Shown here: positions 1-4,949 of the stretch, piece after piece
Position numbering within the stretch: position 1 is the first letter of the stretch
How the letters are laid out: the number at the start of each line of letters is the position of its first letter
From: a virus
Length of the DNA: 31,785 nt
Direction: 5' to 3' (one strand)
Virus record (IMG/VR): IMGVR_UViG_3300010373_000105
Coordinates: 1 to 31,785 of that record
Translations under genes and position numbers: made by a program
The notes under the pieces: model-generated
Databases searched by the model: none
Seen by the model: only the letters and a program-made list of their open reading frames with translations
What the model was told of the DNA's origin: nothing

Positions 1-59
1 ATCCAATCGTTGCTGCGATCCGGAATCGGCGGGAAGACGTGCTCGGTCTTGAGTTTCAT
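1..59 (-). CDS. Small conserved phage protein, N-terminal part only
   Basis: The first 19 codons of a leftward gene are visible before the window ends; they begin MKLKTEHVFPPIPDRSNDW. The VFPPIPDRSNDW stretch resembles the start of a very short acidic protein often seen in the early regions of proteobacterial phages, where related versions read roughly YPPIPxRxxDW. That comparison is from memory and no function is known. The ATG (59-57) overlaps the TGA of the gene upstream as ATGA, so it is probably translated by coupling. An AAGGG about 10 nt upstream could also serve as ribosome site. The rest of the gene lies outside the window. Confidence 0.6.
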   Translation of the reverse strand, partial: MKLKTEHVFPPIPDRSNDW

Positions 60-172
60 AACGGCGTACCCTTGAAGGCGCAATAGGCGCGGATTAGAGC
101 GGCGAGACAGGCGACCGCACTGATGGCAGTGAGGGTGAGCAGCAGCCGCTCCTTGGGCGTCAGGAGCGTCAT
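56..172 (-). CDS. 38-residue single-span membrane peptide
   Basis: This small gene encodes 38 residues starting MTLLTPKERLLLTLTAISA and ending CAFKGTPL. A short charged N-terminus (PKER) is followed by one hydrophobic span of about 20 residues (LLLTLTAISAVACLAALI), then a short polar tail. Both ends are coupled: the ATG overlaps the TGA of the upstream gene (ATGA, 172-169), and its own TGA overlaps the ATG of the next gene (59-56). That precise fit argues that it is a real gene although very short. Function unknown. It belongs to the leftward early operon driven from the promoter near 566-592. Tiny membrane proteins in such operons are sometimes lysis inhibitors or exclusion factors, but nothing in this sequence shows that. 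Confidence 0.6.
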   Translation of the reverse strand: MTLLTPKERLLLTLTAISAVACLAALIRAYCAFKGTPL

Positions 173-537
173 GAGGCCGCCCGCCAGCGGCGTGCATCGG
201 TTGCGCCATCCTCTGTCGCCTCGTACTCCTCACGCCGCGCGCATTCCGCCTGCACGTCGTGGAAGATCGCGCACCGGCAGGCGCCCTCGATCAAGCCCGG
301 CAGGATCGTGGCCGGGTTACGGCCGCTGCCTTTGAGTTCTACGAAGTATTCGAGATGCTTGGCGAGCTGGTCGGTGACACCGACCGCACGCACGCGGCAG
401 ATGAGCTGCACCGCATCGTCATGTAGTTCGGGAAGGTCGGCAGCCGTCCAGCCGCCGCAGTGAGGCTGCAGGTCGCTGAGCGATTGAATCAGGATCGTGA
501 AGGAAACTTCGTCGGCGTTGCGCTGCTGGCTGTACAT
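169..537 (-). CDS. Hypothetical protein, first gene of the leftward early operon
   Basis: This gene encodes 122 residues starting MYSQQRNADEVSFTILIQ. It has an excellent ribosome site, GGGAGG 5-6 nt upstream of the ATG, which supports the start at 537. The centre contains several cysteines (CGGW, LICRVR, CRCAIF, ECARRE) without the spacing of a clear zinc finger. The C-terminus is charged (RREEYEATED) and probably helical. I do not recognise the family. It is the first gene downstream of the repressor-controlled promoter at 566-592, with a leader of roughly 20 nt, so it should be expressed early or on induction. It is coupled to the 38-residue membrane gene through ATGA. Confidence 0.7.
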   Translation of the reverse strand: MYSQQRNADEVSFTILIQSLSDLQPHCGGWTAADLPELHDDAVQLICRVRAVGVTDQLAKHLEYFVELKGSGRNPATILPGLIEGACRCAIFHDVQAECARREEYEATEDGATDARRWRAAS

Positions 538-565
538 GGAACCTCCCGGATTCGATGGGAGGCAG

Positions 566-592
566 CGTATACCCGTCTTTGGGTAGTGTCAA
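566..592 (-). promoter_or_regulatory. Leftward early promoter (PL-like)
   Basis: On the minus strand a perfect -35 box TTGACA (592-587) is followed, after 15 bp, by TATACG (571-566) as the -10 candidate. Transcription would start near 559, giving a short leader into the gene at 537. The spacer contains a whole operator (571-584) and a second operator abuts the -35 box. The 15-bp spacer is short for sigma-70; read with a 17-bp spacer the -10 would be TACGCT. The same geometry is present in the rightward promoter at 1030-1056. Confidence 0.7.
571..584. promoter_or_regulatory. Repressor operator 1 (in the PL spacer)
   Basis: ACCCGTCTTTGGGT is an inverted repeat of form ACCC-N6-GGGT. It lies between the -35 and -10 of the leftward promoter, so a bound repressor would block RNA polymerase. 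The same pattern occurs at 592-605 and 1038-1051, which makes chance unlikely. Confidence 0.75.
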
Positions 593-605
593 CCCATGTT
601 TGGGT
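592..605. promoter_or_regulatory. Repressor operator 2 (upstream of PL)
   Basis: ACCCATGTTTGGGT has the same ACCC-N6-GGGT form as operator 1. Its centre is 21 bp from that of operator 1, about two helical turns, so dimers bound to the two sites would lie on the same DNA face and could cooperate. It touches the -35 box of the leftward promoter. Confidence 0.75.
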
Positions 606-650
606 ATTTATTTCGAGGGAGGATCGCCAAGGGGGAACTGGATTATGTTA

Positions 651-992
651 CTAGGCCGCGCGTGACCCGGGGGGAGGGGATCGGCGTCGGTGAAGCTTGG
701 CAGGGCGCGGAAGCTCCAGGCCTGCATGGTCCTTTAGCAGAACAAGCTCATAAACGGTAGTCCCGAGATGATGGGCTAAGTCGGCAAGGGTATCCGTACT
801 CGGCCCGTGCTTGGCTTCCACTATCCGCTGCATGGTTGACAGCGTGATCCCCGTGGCCGCACGAATTTTCGAGTAAGCGGTAGAGATGGCAAAGTCTGGG
901 TACTTGCGGCGTACCTCTGCGTAGACATTCCTCGCCACCGCCTCGCGCACCGTTCTGGCGGCGTGAGAGACAATTTTGCGGGAACGTGGCAT
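651..992 (-). CDS. HTH transcriptional repressor, CI-like immunity protein
   Basis: From the ATG at 992 this gene encodes 113 residues. Residues about 38-84 form a Cro/CI-type helix-turn-helix (SKIRAATGITLSTMQRIV, then a second helix region around STDTLADLAHHLGTTVYEL). A basic, proline-rich tail (HRRRSPPPGSRAA) follows. There is no LexA-type S24 peptidase domain with a cleavage site, so ordinary RecA-stimulated self-cleavage is not expected; induction must work another way. The position fits a prophage repressor: it is divergent from the Cro-like gene at 1066, with operators on both sides. The longer reading frame starting at 1079 would overlap the rightward promoter, so I prefer the internal ATG. 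A run of six G lies about 13 nt before it, which is a poor ribosome site. Confidence 0.75.
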   Translation of the reverse strand: MPRSRKIVSHAARTVREAVARNVYAEVRRKYPDFAISTAYSKIRAATGITLSTMQRIVEAKHGPSTDTLADLAHHLGTTVYELVLLKDHAGLELPRPAKLHRRRSPPPGSRAA

Positions 993-1029
993 GCGCGCAC
1001 CGTACCCCCCAAAATTGCGCAAGTGCGGG

Positions 1030-1056
1030 TTGCTTTCACCCAATCTTGGGTATACG
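1030..1056 (+). promoter_or_regulatory. Rightward early promoter (PR-like)
   Basis: TTGCTT (1030-1035) and TATACG (1051-1056) are separated by 15 bp. The spacer contains an entire operator (1038-1051). The -10 context GGGTATACGCT is identical to that of the leftward promoter, so the two look like copies of one repressible promoter module. Transcription would start near 1063, only about three bases before the ATG at 1066. Confidence 0.65.
1038..1051. promoter_or_regulatory. Repressor operator 3 (in the PR spacer)
   Basis: ACCCAATCTTGGGT is the third copy of the ACCC-N6-GGGT inverted repeat. It sits between the -35 and -10 boxes of the rightward promoter, as operator 1 does at the leftward promoter. 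Confidence 0.75.
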
Positions 1057-1065
1057 CTCTGCAGC

Positions 1066-1260
1066 ATGACAGATTCCATGTTTGCCTACGTGCTCGCTGA
1101 GCTGAAAGCCAGGAAAGGCTCATGGCCGGAGGTCGCGGCAGGGAGTGGAGTGCCGCGACGCACGCTCGAAAAGATCGCGAGCGAGCAGACCAAGAACCCA
1201 GGCGTGCGGCACGTTGAGCGGCTCGCTAAATATTTCCGCGAGCGGCCCTGCCAAGCATGA
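1066..1260 (+). CDS. Cro-like HTH regulator
   Basis: This gene encodes 64 residues starting MTDSMFAYVLAELKARKGSW. Residues about 10-58 match a small Cro-type helix-turn-helix: WPEVAAGSGVPRRTLEKIA supplies the turn and recognition helix, followed by a helix around VRHVERLAKYF. It is the first rightward gene, divergent from the repressor, the place of cro in lambda-type switches. No Shine-Dalgarno sequence precedes either ATG (1066 or 1078), and the predicted transcription start is about 3 nt before 1066, so the message may be leaderless. The ATG at 1066 is chosen because it fits the promoter. The stop overlaps the next gene as ATGA. Confidence 0.75.
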   Translation: MTDSMFAYVLAELKARKGSWPEVAAGSGVPRRTLEKIASEQTKNPGVRHVERLAKYFRERPCQA

Positions 1261-1523
1261 GCCTTCCTCTCAAAGACCTGCGTACCGCAGTACCCGAGGC
1301 CACCGACGTTTGGCTCGAAATCGAATCTCGTGCCAGCGGCGTCGACAAAGCGGCCGTGGTGCGAGAAGTGTTGAACGATTGGGCGAAGTGCAAAGCTCAC
1401 GCTTTCAAGGTCGCACATCGCTTATTGAGGGCCAACGGAGCGCAGACGGATTGGCTCGGAGATGACTCCGTTGACGAGGTAATTCCCGCGGCAGTTGCCG
1501 GAACGACGCGTAAAGCCAAGTAA
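1257..1523 (+). CDS. Small ribbon-helix-helix-like early protein
   Basis: This gene encodes 88 residues starting MSLPLKDLRTAVPEATDVWL. The first half resembles a ribbon-helix-helix/Arc-type fold: a short strand (KDLRTAVP), a helix, then SGVDKAAVVREVLNDWA as second helix. Small proteins of this kind commonly follow cro in phages of Burkholderia and relatives (family knowledge, from memory). A DNA-binding or regulatory role is possible but not shown. The ATG overlaps the stop of the Cro-like gene (ATGA at 1257-1260), so it is coupled to the rightward operon. Confidence 0.7.
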   Translation: MSLPLKDLRTAVPEATDVWLEIESRASGVDKAAVVREVLNDWAKCKAHAFKVAHRLLRANGAQTDWLGDDSVDEVIPAAVAGTTRKAK

Positions 1524-1547
1524 ATAAAGCCTTTTCGGAGGGTCTCC

Positions 1548-1703
1548 ATGTCCAACGTACATGACATAACCCCAACCAAATCTCCTCGCAACTATCATGC
1601 CGAGCGGGAACTAGGTCCAGGGGGCGCTCTCATGCTGGGGTTATTTTTGAGCGCGGCCTTTTGGGTCGGGCTCTGGCGCGTGGCTGAATGGATGCTTGGT
1701 TGA
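1548..1703 (+). CDS. 51-residue membrane microprotein
   Basis: This short gene encodes 51 residues starting MSNVHDITPTKSPRNYHAER. A hydrophilic N-terminal half is followed by one hydrophobic segment (GALMLGLFLSAAFWVGLW) and a short end (RVAEWMLG). The ribosome site is strong (GGAGGG about 7 nt before the ATG). The stop overlaps the ATG of the replication gene (TGATG, 1701-1705), so it is positioned to be translated with that gene. Function unknown. A single-span early membrane protein could tether replication to the membrane or affect the host envelope; both are guesses. Confidence 0.65.
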   Translation: MSNVHDITPTKSPRNYHAERELGPGGALMLGLFLSAAFWVGLWRVAEWMLG

Positions 1704-2539
1704 TGGCCCGCATTCGCACCATCAAGCCCGACTTCTTTCGACACGAAGCGCTCTATGAGGCTGAGCGCAAAACCAGATTACCTCTTCGCCTGGCGTTCGC
1801 CGGGCTTTGGACAGCCTGTGACAGGGTTGGGCGCTTCCGCTGGCAGCCACGGGTGTTAAAGCTCGACGTTCTTCCTTTTGATGAACTCGACTTCGAGAAG
1901 GTGCTCGCGGCGCTCCGCGATCACGGCTTTCTCGTGCAGTACGAGTATGCGGGTGAGCAGTTCGGACATATACCGAGCTGGGGAAAACACCAGCACATCA
2001 ATCAACGCGAGGCGGATTCAGTTCTTCCTGCACCCGATTTGGAGGGTTCCATAACGTGCGTGCACGTGCATGCACGTGGGGAAGGGAAGGGAAGGGAAGT
2101 GGAAAGGAAGGGGAAGGAGACAGATGTCGAGCCGAAGCTCGACGTCGGTCCGGCCGATCGCATCTTTGCGTACTGGCAGCGCGAGCACCGGCATCCAGAC
2201 GCGAAGCTCACGACGGACCGACGGGCGATCATCCTGCGAGCGCTCAAGGATTACAGCGAGGCGCAGCTCTGCGAGTCAATCGGCGGATATCGGAATTCTC
2301 CGCACCATATGGGCCAAAACGAGCGCCGGACCGTCTACGACGGGATCGAGCTTTTCTTGCGCGACGCCAAGCGAATCGACGCCGGTCTGCAGTTCGCCAG
2401 AGCCCCGCCTTTGGCTGCTAAGTCTGCGGTGGAATTGGCACGAGAACGATTACGGGGAGTGAGCAATGGGCGAGTGGTCAGCGAACAATCAGGAACGGGC
2501 GAGGGCAGTATGGGACAGGCTGCTGGGCTGCTTCGGTGA
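1703..2539 (+). CDS. Phage replication initiation protein (replisome-organiser type)
   Basis: This gene encodes 278 residues starting MARIRTIKPDFFRHEALYEA. The opening IRTIKPDFF and the following LPLRLAFAGLWTACDRVGRF are typical of a family of phage replication proteins with a winged-helix N-terminal domain (residues about 1-110). A low-complexity charged linker follows (residues 118-145, rich in R, G, K and E), then a second helical domain (about 150-230, containing SEAQLCESIGGYRNSPHH). By analogy with lambda O and DnaD-like proteins it should bind the origin and recruit the helicase loader encoded next. The ATG at 1703 overlaps the preceding stop; an upstream ATG in frame at 1688 lies inside the microprotein gene and is less likely. 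The linker is encoded by a striking repeat tract at 2054-2120. Confidence 0.75.
   Translation: MARIRTIKPDFFRHEALYEAERKTRLPLRLAFAGLWTACDRVGRFRWQPRVLKLDVLPFDELDFEKVLAALRDHGFLVQYEYAGEQFGHIPSWGKHQHINQREADSVLPAPDLEGSITCVHVHARGEGKGREVERKGKETDVEPKLDVGPADRIFAYWQREHRHPDAKLTTDRRAIILRALKDYSEAQLCESIGGYRNSPHHMGQNERRTVYDGIELFLRDAKRIDAGLQFARAPPLAAKSAVELARERLRGVSNGRVVSEQSGTGEGSMGQAAGLLR
2054..2120 (+). repeat. Palindromic plus purine-rich tract, candidate replication origin
   Basis: The stretch starts with overlapping GTGCAC/GTGCATGCAC-type palindromes made of alternating purines and pyrimidines (2054-2077). It then switches to an almost pure purine run of GGGAA repeats (2078-2120, interrupted only at 2100). 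It lies inside the replication-initiator gene, as lambda ori lies inside gene O, and encodes a charged linker. Inverted repeats next to a strand-asymmetric tract are consistent with initiator sites plus an unwinding or regulatory element, but the tract is not AT-rich. Simple low-complexity linker coding is the alternative. Confidence 0.35.
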
Positions 2540-3080
2540 CCCACTCCTCAAGAAATTCGGCGCCGAGCCGCCCGAGGAGTGGGTACTGGCACTGGGCAGC
2601 CTCGATTCTCGGCAAATCGCAAGGGGCATGCGCCGAATCGTCTTCGGCTGGAAAGGCCCGCCCCCCAGCCTCCCAGACTTCATGCGACTGTGCCGCAGCG
2701 TCGGGGAGGATGACTTTGACGAAGGGCCGCGACCTCTCGAGAGGCTGAATCGTGATGATGGTCACGAGGATCCATGGCTGATGACCGCGAACCGGCATTT
2801 GCTCGCTCACCTCCTTCGTGTGGTGGGAGAAAATCCGAAATGCTACGGCCACCCTGACGAACCTGGTTTTGTCGACAACGTGCAAGCCCTCGTTACGGCA
2901 AAGAATCTGTGGGTTGCTGATATGCGTGATTTAGCCACCCACCACCCGGGCTGCATCGTAGACCCCGCGATTCAGCGTGCGTGCTGGGCCGACTATCTCG
3001 GAGCTGCGCTTCGAGTACCGCTGTCAGCGCGCATGGAATCCCCGAGCGCTCAAACGCCAGCGGATGCTCCAAGATCATGA
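2466..3080 (+). CDS. Lambda P-like helicase-loader candidate
   Basis: This gene encodes 204 residues starting MGEWSANNQERARAVWDRLL. The pattern WDRLLGCFGDPLLKKFG ... EEWVLALGSLDSRQIARGM ... WKGPPPSLPDFMRLCR resembles the lambda P family: small proteins that bring the host replicative helicase DnaB to the phage initiator. It follows the initiator gene directly, as P follows O in lambda. No phage helicase or polymerase gene is visible, so replication presumably uses host machinery. A good ribosome site (GGGGAG 7 nt upstream) supports ATG 2466, which gives a 74-nt overlap with the initiator gene. The C-terminal third is less conserved-looking. Confidence 0.65.
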   Translation: MGEWSANNQERARAVWDRLLGCFGDPLLKKFGAEPPEEWVLALGSLDSRQIARGMRRIVFGWKGPPPSLPDFMRLCRSVGEDDFDEGPRPLERLNRDDGHEDPWLMTANRHLLAHLLRVVGENPKCYGHPDEPGFVDNVQALVTAKNLWVADMRDLATHHPGCIVDPAIQRACWADYLGAALRVPLSARMESPSAQTPADAPRS

Positions 3081-3130
3081 GCAGAAGCTTCTCCATGGCA
3101 AAAGCCGCTAGCAAAAAACATACCAAATGA
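3077..3130 (+). CDS. 17-residue basic mini-ORF coupling two genes
   Basis: MSRSFSMAKAASKKHTK fills the otherwise empty 46 bp between the P-like and RusA-like genes. Its ATG overlaps the upstream TGA (ATGA, 3077-3080), and its TGA overlaps the downstream ATG (ATGA, 3127-3130). The RusA-like start has no clear Shine-Dalgarno sequence of its own, so passage of ribosomes through this mini-ORF may be what starts its translation. The peptide itself is strongly basic. A remnant of a longer gene is the main alternative. Confidence 0.45.
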   Translation: MSRSFSMAKAASKKHTK

Positions 3131-3474
3131 TCGCACTCACCATTCCCGAACCGACCCCCTCAGTCAACGTCTTCCATGGCCGGCACTGGAGTCGCAAGTT
3201 ACGCGAGCGCCAGAAGTGGGGCTGGCTCGTACGGGCCGCGAGACTTCAAGCGCATGTGTTGCCCTCGCATCCGGATTTCGTACGCATGCGCATCGAGCGC
3301 TTCGGAGCGCGCATCTTGGACCGGGATAACTTCATCGCCGGGGCCAAGTGGCTCATCGACGCTTTGGTTGCAGAAGGTTTTGCGAGCGATGACAGCCCCG
3401 AGCATCTGATCGTTGAGTACACCCAGAAGGTCGGTAAACCCCATCGCACGATTATCGAGGTGAGTACCCCATGA
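3127..3474 (+). CDS. RusA-type Holliday junction resolvase
   Basis: This gene encodes 115 residues, close to the usual size of RusA family proteins (about 120). The opening IPEPTPSVNVFHGRHWSRK matches the typical N-terminal strand and basic loop. The catalytic pattern is present: D65 and D67 in LDRDN, K74 in GAKWLIDALV, and D88/D89 in FASDDS. RusA enzymes are dimeric, metal-dependent nucleases that cut four-way DNA junctions. In phages they resolve recombination or replication intermediates before packaging. The gene lies at the end of the replication cluster, a usual place for rusA in lambdoid phages. It lacks an obvious ribosome site and is probably coupled to the mini-ORF upstream. It overlaps the next gene by ATGA. 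Confidence 0.88.
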   Translation: MIALTIPEPTPSVNVFHGRHWSRKLRERQKWGWLVRAARLQAHVLPSHPDFVRMRIERFGARILDRDNFIAGAKWLIDALVAEGFASDDSPEHLIVEYTQKVGKPHRTIIEVSTP

Positions 3475-3875
3475 GCCGCGTGATTCACCCGCACCGTCAA
3501 TCCCGCTTGGACATCGAACTCGACCTGATGCCAGCCGATCGTATCTTGCAGCGCTGGAGCCGGTCAGTGGGGAACGAGAAGCCCTCTGAAGGGTGGGGCG
3601 AGCAGCGCTCCCTTGCCACTCCACTGCCCCCGGATGCGGCCATACTGGTCGATCAATACGTGTGCTGTCTCAGGGATCAGCCCAAGCATTTCGTACACGC
3701 GTGGTATCGGGGCCAGGACCCGAGTAGCGCCATCGCCAAGCGCTTCCGGATGAGTCAGGACGGGGTATATCTCTACTGGCGGGCGGTGCTCTGGGCGGCG
3801 CGGGATCAGTTCGCCAAGTGGCCGGAGGTGGCGCACCTGATGCAAAAACACATCGAGGCGCTGGAGGCCGCATGA
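3471..3875 (+). CDS. Late-gene regulator candidate (Q-like / sigma-region-4-like)
   Basis: This gene encodes 134 residues starting MSRVIHPHRQSRLDIELDLM. A basic N-terminal part with RILQRWSRSVG leads to a C-terminal helical domain: VDQYVCCLRDQPKHFVHAWY, then AIAKRFRMSQDGVYLYWRAV, which reads like a helix-turn-helix of the sigma-70 region 4 type. Small proteins of this form between rusA and the terminase genes commonly act as late-operon antiterminators or activators (Q-type), though sequence families differ. Here it lies about 300 bp before a strong terminator (4184-4212) that precedes all late genes, which fits such a job. Assignment rests on position and the HTH-like segment. ATGA overlaps join it to both neighbours. 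Confidence 0.5.
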   Translation: MSRVIHPHRQSRLDIELDLMPADRILQRWSRSVGNEKPSEGWGEQRSLATPLPPDAAILVDQYVCCLRDQPKHFVHAWYRGQDPSSAIAKRFRMSQDGVYLYWRAVLWAARDQFAKWPEVAHLMQKHIEALEAA

Positions 3876-4171
3876 CTGCCAGCGAATGGTTTGAGTTGGC
3901 GAGGGGCATCAGGAGAACCGAAGTGACCAAACGTGAAAAAGAACGTAGGGCCAAACTCGAATCTGAGTGGGGACAACTCTCGCTAGAGAGTCTTCTGCTG
4001 GAACTTGAAGCCCGCGGGTTTGAGCAAGGCTACTGTGGTGAGCCTAGATCTGCCAGCGATGCAAAGCATCTTCGGGACTGGATCTGCGAAAAATTCGCGA
4101 AAATCCGTGAAGGCAGCGCCTCTTGCGATCCATCCCATGAGGTAGTACGCTTTAGCCTCCACGCTCCCTAA
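3872..4171 (+). CDS. Hypothetical protein, end of the early operon
   Basis: This gene encodes 99 residues starting MTASEWFELARGIRRTEVTK. The first half is strongly charged and helical (TKREKERRAKLESEWGQLSL); the second half contains LLELEARGFEQGYC and WICEKFAKIREG. I do not recognise the family. The ATG at 3872 overlaps the TGA of the regulator gene (ATGA), so I prefer it to the longer frame from 3818. The gene ends just before the terminator at 4184 and closes the early transcript. Confidence 0.6.
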   Translation: MTASEWFELARGIRRTEVTKREKERRAKLESEWGQLSLESLLLELEARGFEQGYCGEPRSASDAKHLRDWICEKFAKIREGSASCDPSHEVVRFSLHAP

Positions 4172-4183
4172 CTGCCCCTTACG

Positions 4184-4212
4184 AAAGCCTCGGCCATCCG
4201 GTCGGGGCTTTT
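4184..4212 (+). terminator. Hairpin terminator between early and late operons
   Basis: AAAGCCTCGGCC (4184-4195) pairs with GGTCGGGGCTTT (4200-4211) as a 12-bp stem with two G-U pairs and the 4-nt loop ATCC. A short U run follows. It lies in the 60-nt gap between the last early gene and the first late gene. It could terminate early transcription unless a Q-like factor lets polymerase through. Confidence 0.65.
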
Positions 4213-4231
4213 GCGCATCTGGAGACACGAT

Positions 4232-4510
4232 ATGGCCCGACTCACCATGGCAAAGCGCGCGAGCATGCCCAAGTCAGACTTTGCTGGGGGTGGCCCGAAG
4301 GGTAAGAAGGGCTTCCCTCTCAGCGATCCTACGCACGATCGCGAAGCCATCTCAGGCGCCACCCGTAGCTATAACGCCGGGAACATCAGCGCCGGTAAGG
4401 AAGCCAGCATCAAGTCCAAGGCCCGACGCAAGCTTGGGAATCCAGGGGGTGGGGCGAGTCATCCGCAGAGCCATTCAGAGTTCGAGGCGCTCGGCCGGCG
4501 GAAGTATTGA
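4232..4510 (+). CDS. Small basic hypothetical protein (DUF6582-like)
   Basis: This gene encodes 92 residues starting MARLTMAKRASMPKSDFAGG. The pattern MPKSDFAGGG, then GFPLSDPTHDREAISGAT, then a lysine-rich helix ending KARRKLG, resembles the small phage and bacterial family labelled DUF6582, in which an 'ALPxxxFA...yPi.D..HA..AL' motif recurs. No function is established. GGAG lies 7 nt before ATG 4232, which supports that start. It is the first gene after the terminator and therefore the first gene of the late transcript. It overlaps the next gene as TGATG. Confidence 0.65.
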   Translation: MARLTMAKRASMPKSDFAGGGPKGKKGFPLSDPTHDREAISGATRSYNAGNISAGKEASIKSKARRKLGNPGGGASHPQSHSEFEALGRRKY

Positions 4511-4701
4511 TGCCTGAGAACGCACAAGTGCAGGGAGCCGATGCCGAGATGCCGATCGAGGACCGGCTCGCGGCATTCGAAGCGCGCCTTGATGTGCTGG
4601 AAAGGAACTTGCAAACCATTTGCGATGCCCTGGCCAAGCTCGCCCCCGAAGAGCCCGATATGACCCACGACGAGTTTGAGGCGCTGGGTAAGACGCCCTG
4701 A
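4510..4701 (+). CDS. Small acidic coiled-coil protein
   Basis: This gene encodes 63 residues starting MPENAQVQGADAEMPIEDRL. The centre (IEDRLAAFEARLDVLERNLQ) has a clear heptad pattern and should form a coiled coil; the C-terminus is acidic. The ATG overlaps the upstream stop (TGATG). It lies directly before the terminase small subunit gene. I do not recognise it; an accessory packaging factor is possible only from position. Confidence 0.6.
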   Translation: MPENAQVQGADAEMPIEDRLAAFEARLDVLERNLQTICDALAKLAPEEPDMTHDEFEALGKTP

Positions 4702-4703
4702 AC

Positions 4704-4949
4704 GTGGCCACTCGCTTAAACCCCCGTCACCAGGAGATGGTGCGGCACAAGATCCAAGCCAGTCAGCTCATCAACGCACTTCAGGATCATGTGCTTAAGG
4801 ACCGTGAAATGTCGAAGTCCCAGGTTTCGGCGGCCTTGGGCCTTTTGAAGAAGTGCGTAGCTGACCTGCAGCATACGACGCTCACGAATCCAGACGGGTC
4901 AGCGCTCAATACCGAGCCCATCCGGGTGATCTTCGGCAAAGATGCCTGA
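4704..4949 (+). CDS. terS: Terminase small subunit candidate
   Basis: This gene encodes 81 residues from a GTG at 4704, starting MATRLNPRHQEMVRHKIQAS. The segment RHQEMVRHKIQASQLINALQ and then SKSQVSAALGLLKKCVADLQ looks like the short helical terminase small subunits found in Bcep22-like and related podoviruses (from memory). These recognise the packaging start site and hand DNA to the large subunit. The gene immediately precedes and overlaps terL by 8 nt, the standard arrangement. At 81 residues it is short compared with classic TerS proteins of 140-180, so recognition could be shared with the neighbouring coiled-coil protein. No strong ribosome site is seen for the GTG. Confidence 0.7.
   Translation: MATRLNPRHQEMVRHKIQASQLINALQDHVLKDREMSKSQVSAALGLLKKCVADLQHTTLTNPDGSALNTEPIRVIFGKDA

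Noticed and set aside
123-335. Rightward reading frame of 70 residues, Arg/Ser/Pro-rich
   Set aside because: It is antisense to the coupled leftward genes at 56-537, which have a strong ribosome site and ATGA overlaps; its composition is typical of a shadow frame.
460-654. Rightward frame of 64 residues across the leftward promoter
   Set aside because: It runs over the leftward promoter and both operators and is antisense to the gene at 169-537; no ribosome site.
821-1123. Second leftward frame of 100 residues overlapping the repressor
   Set aside because: It has no HTH or other recognisable domain and crosses the rightward promoter; the repressor frame carries the domain.
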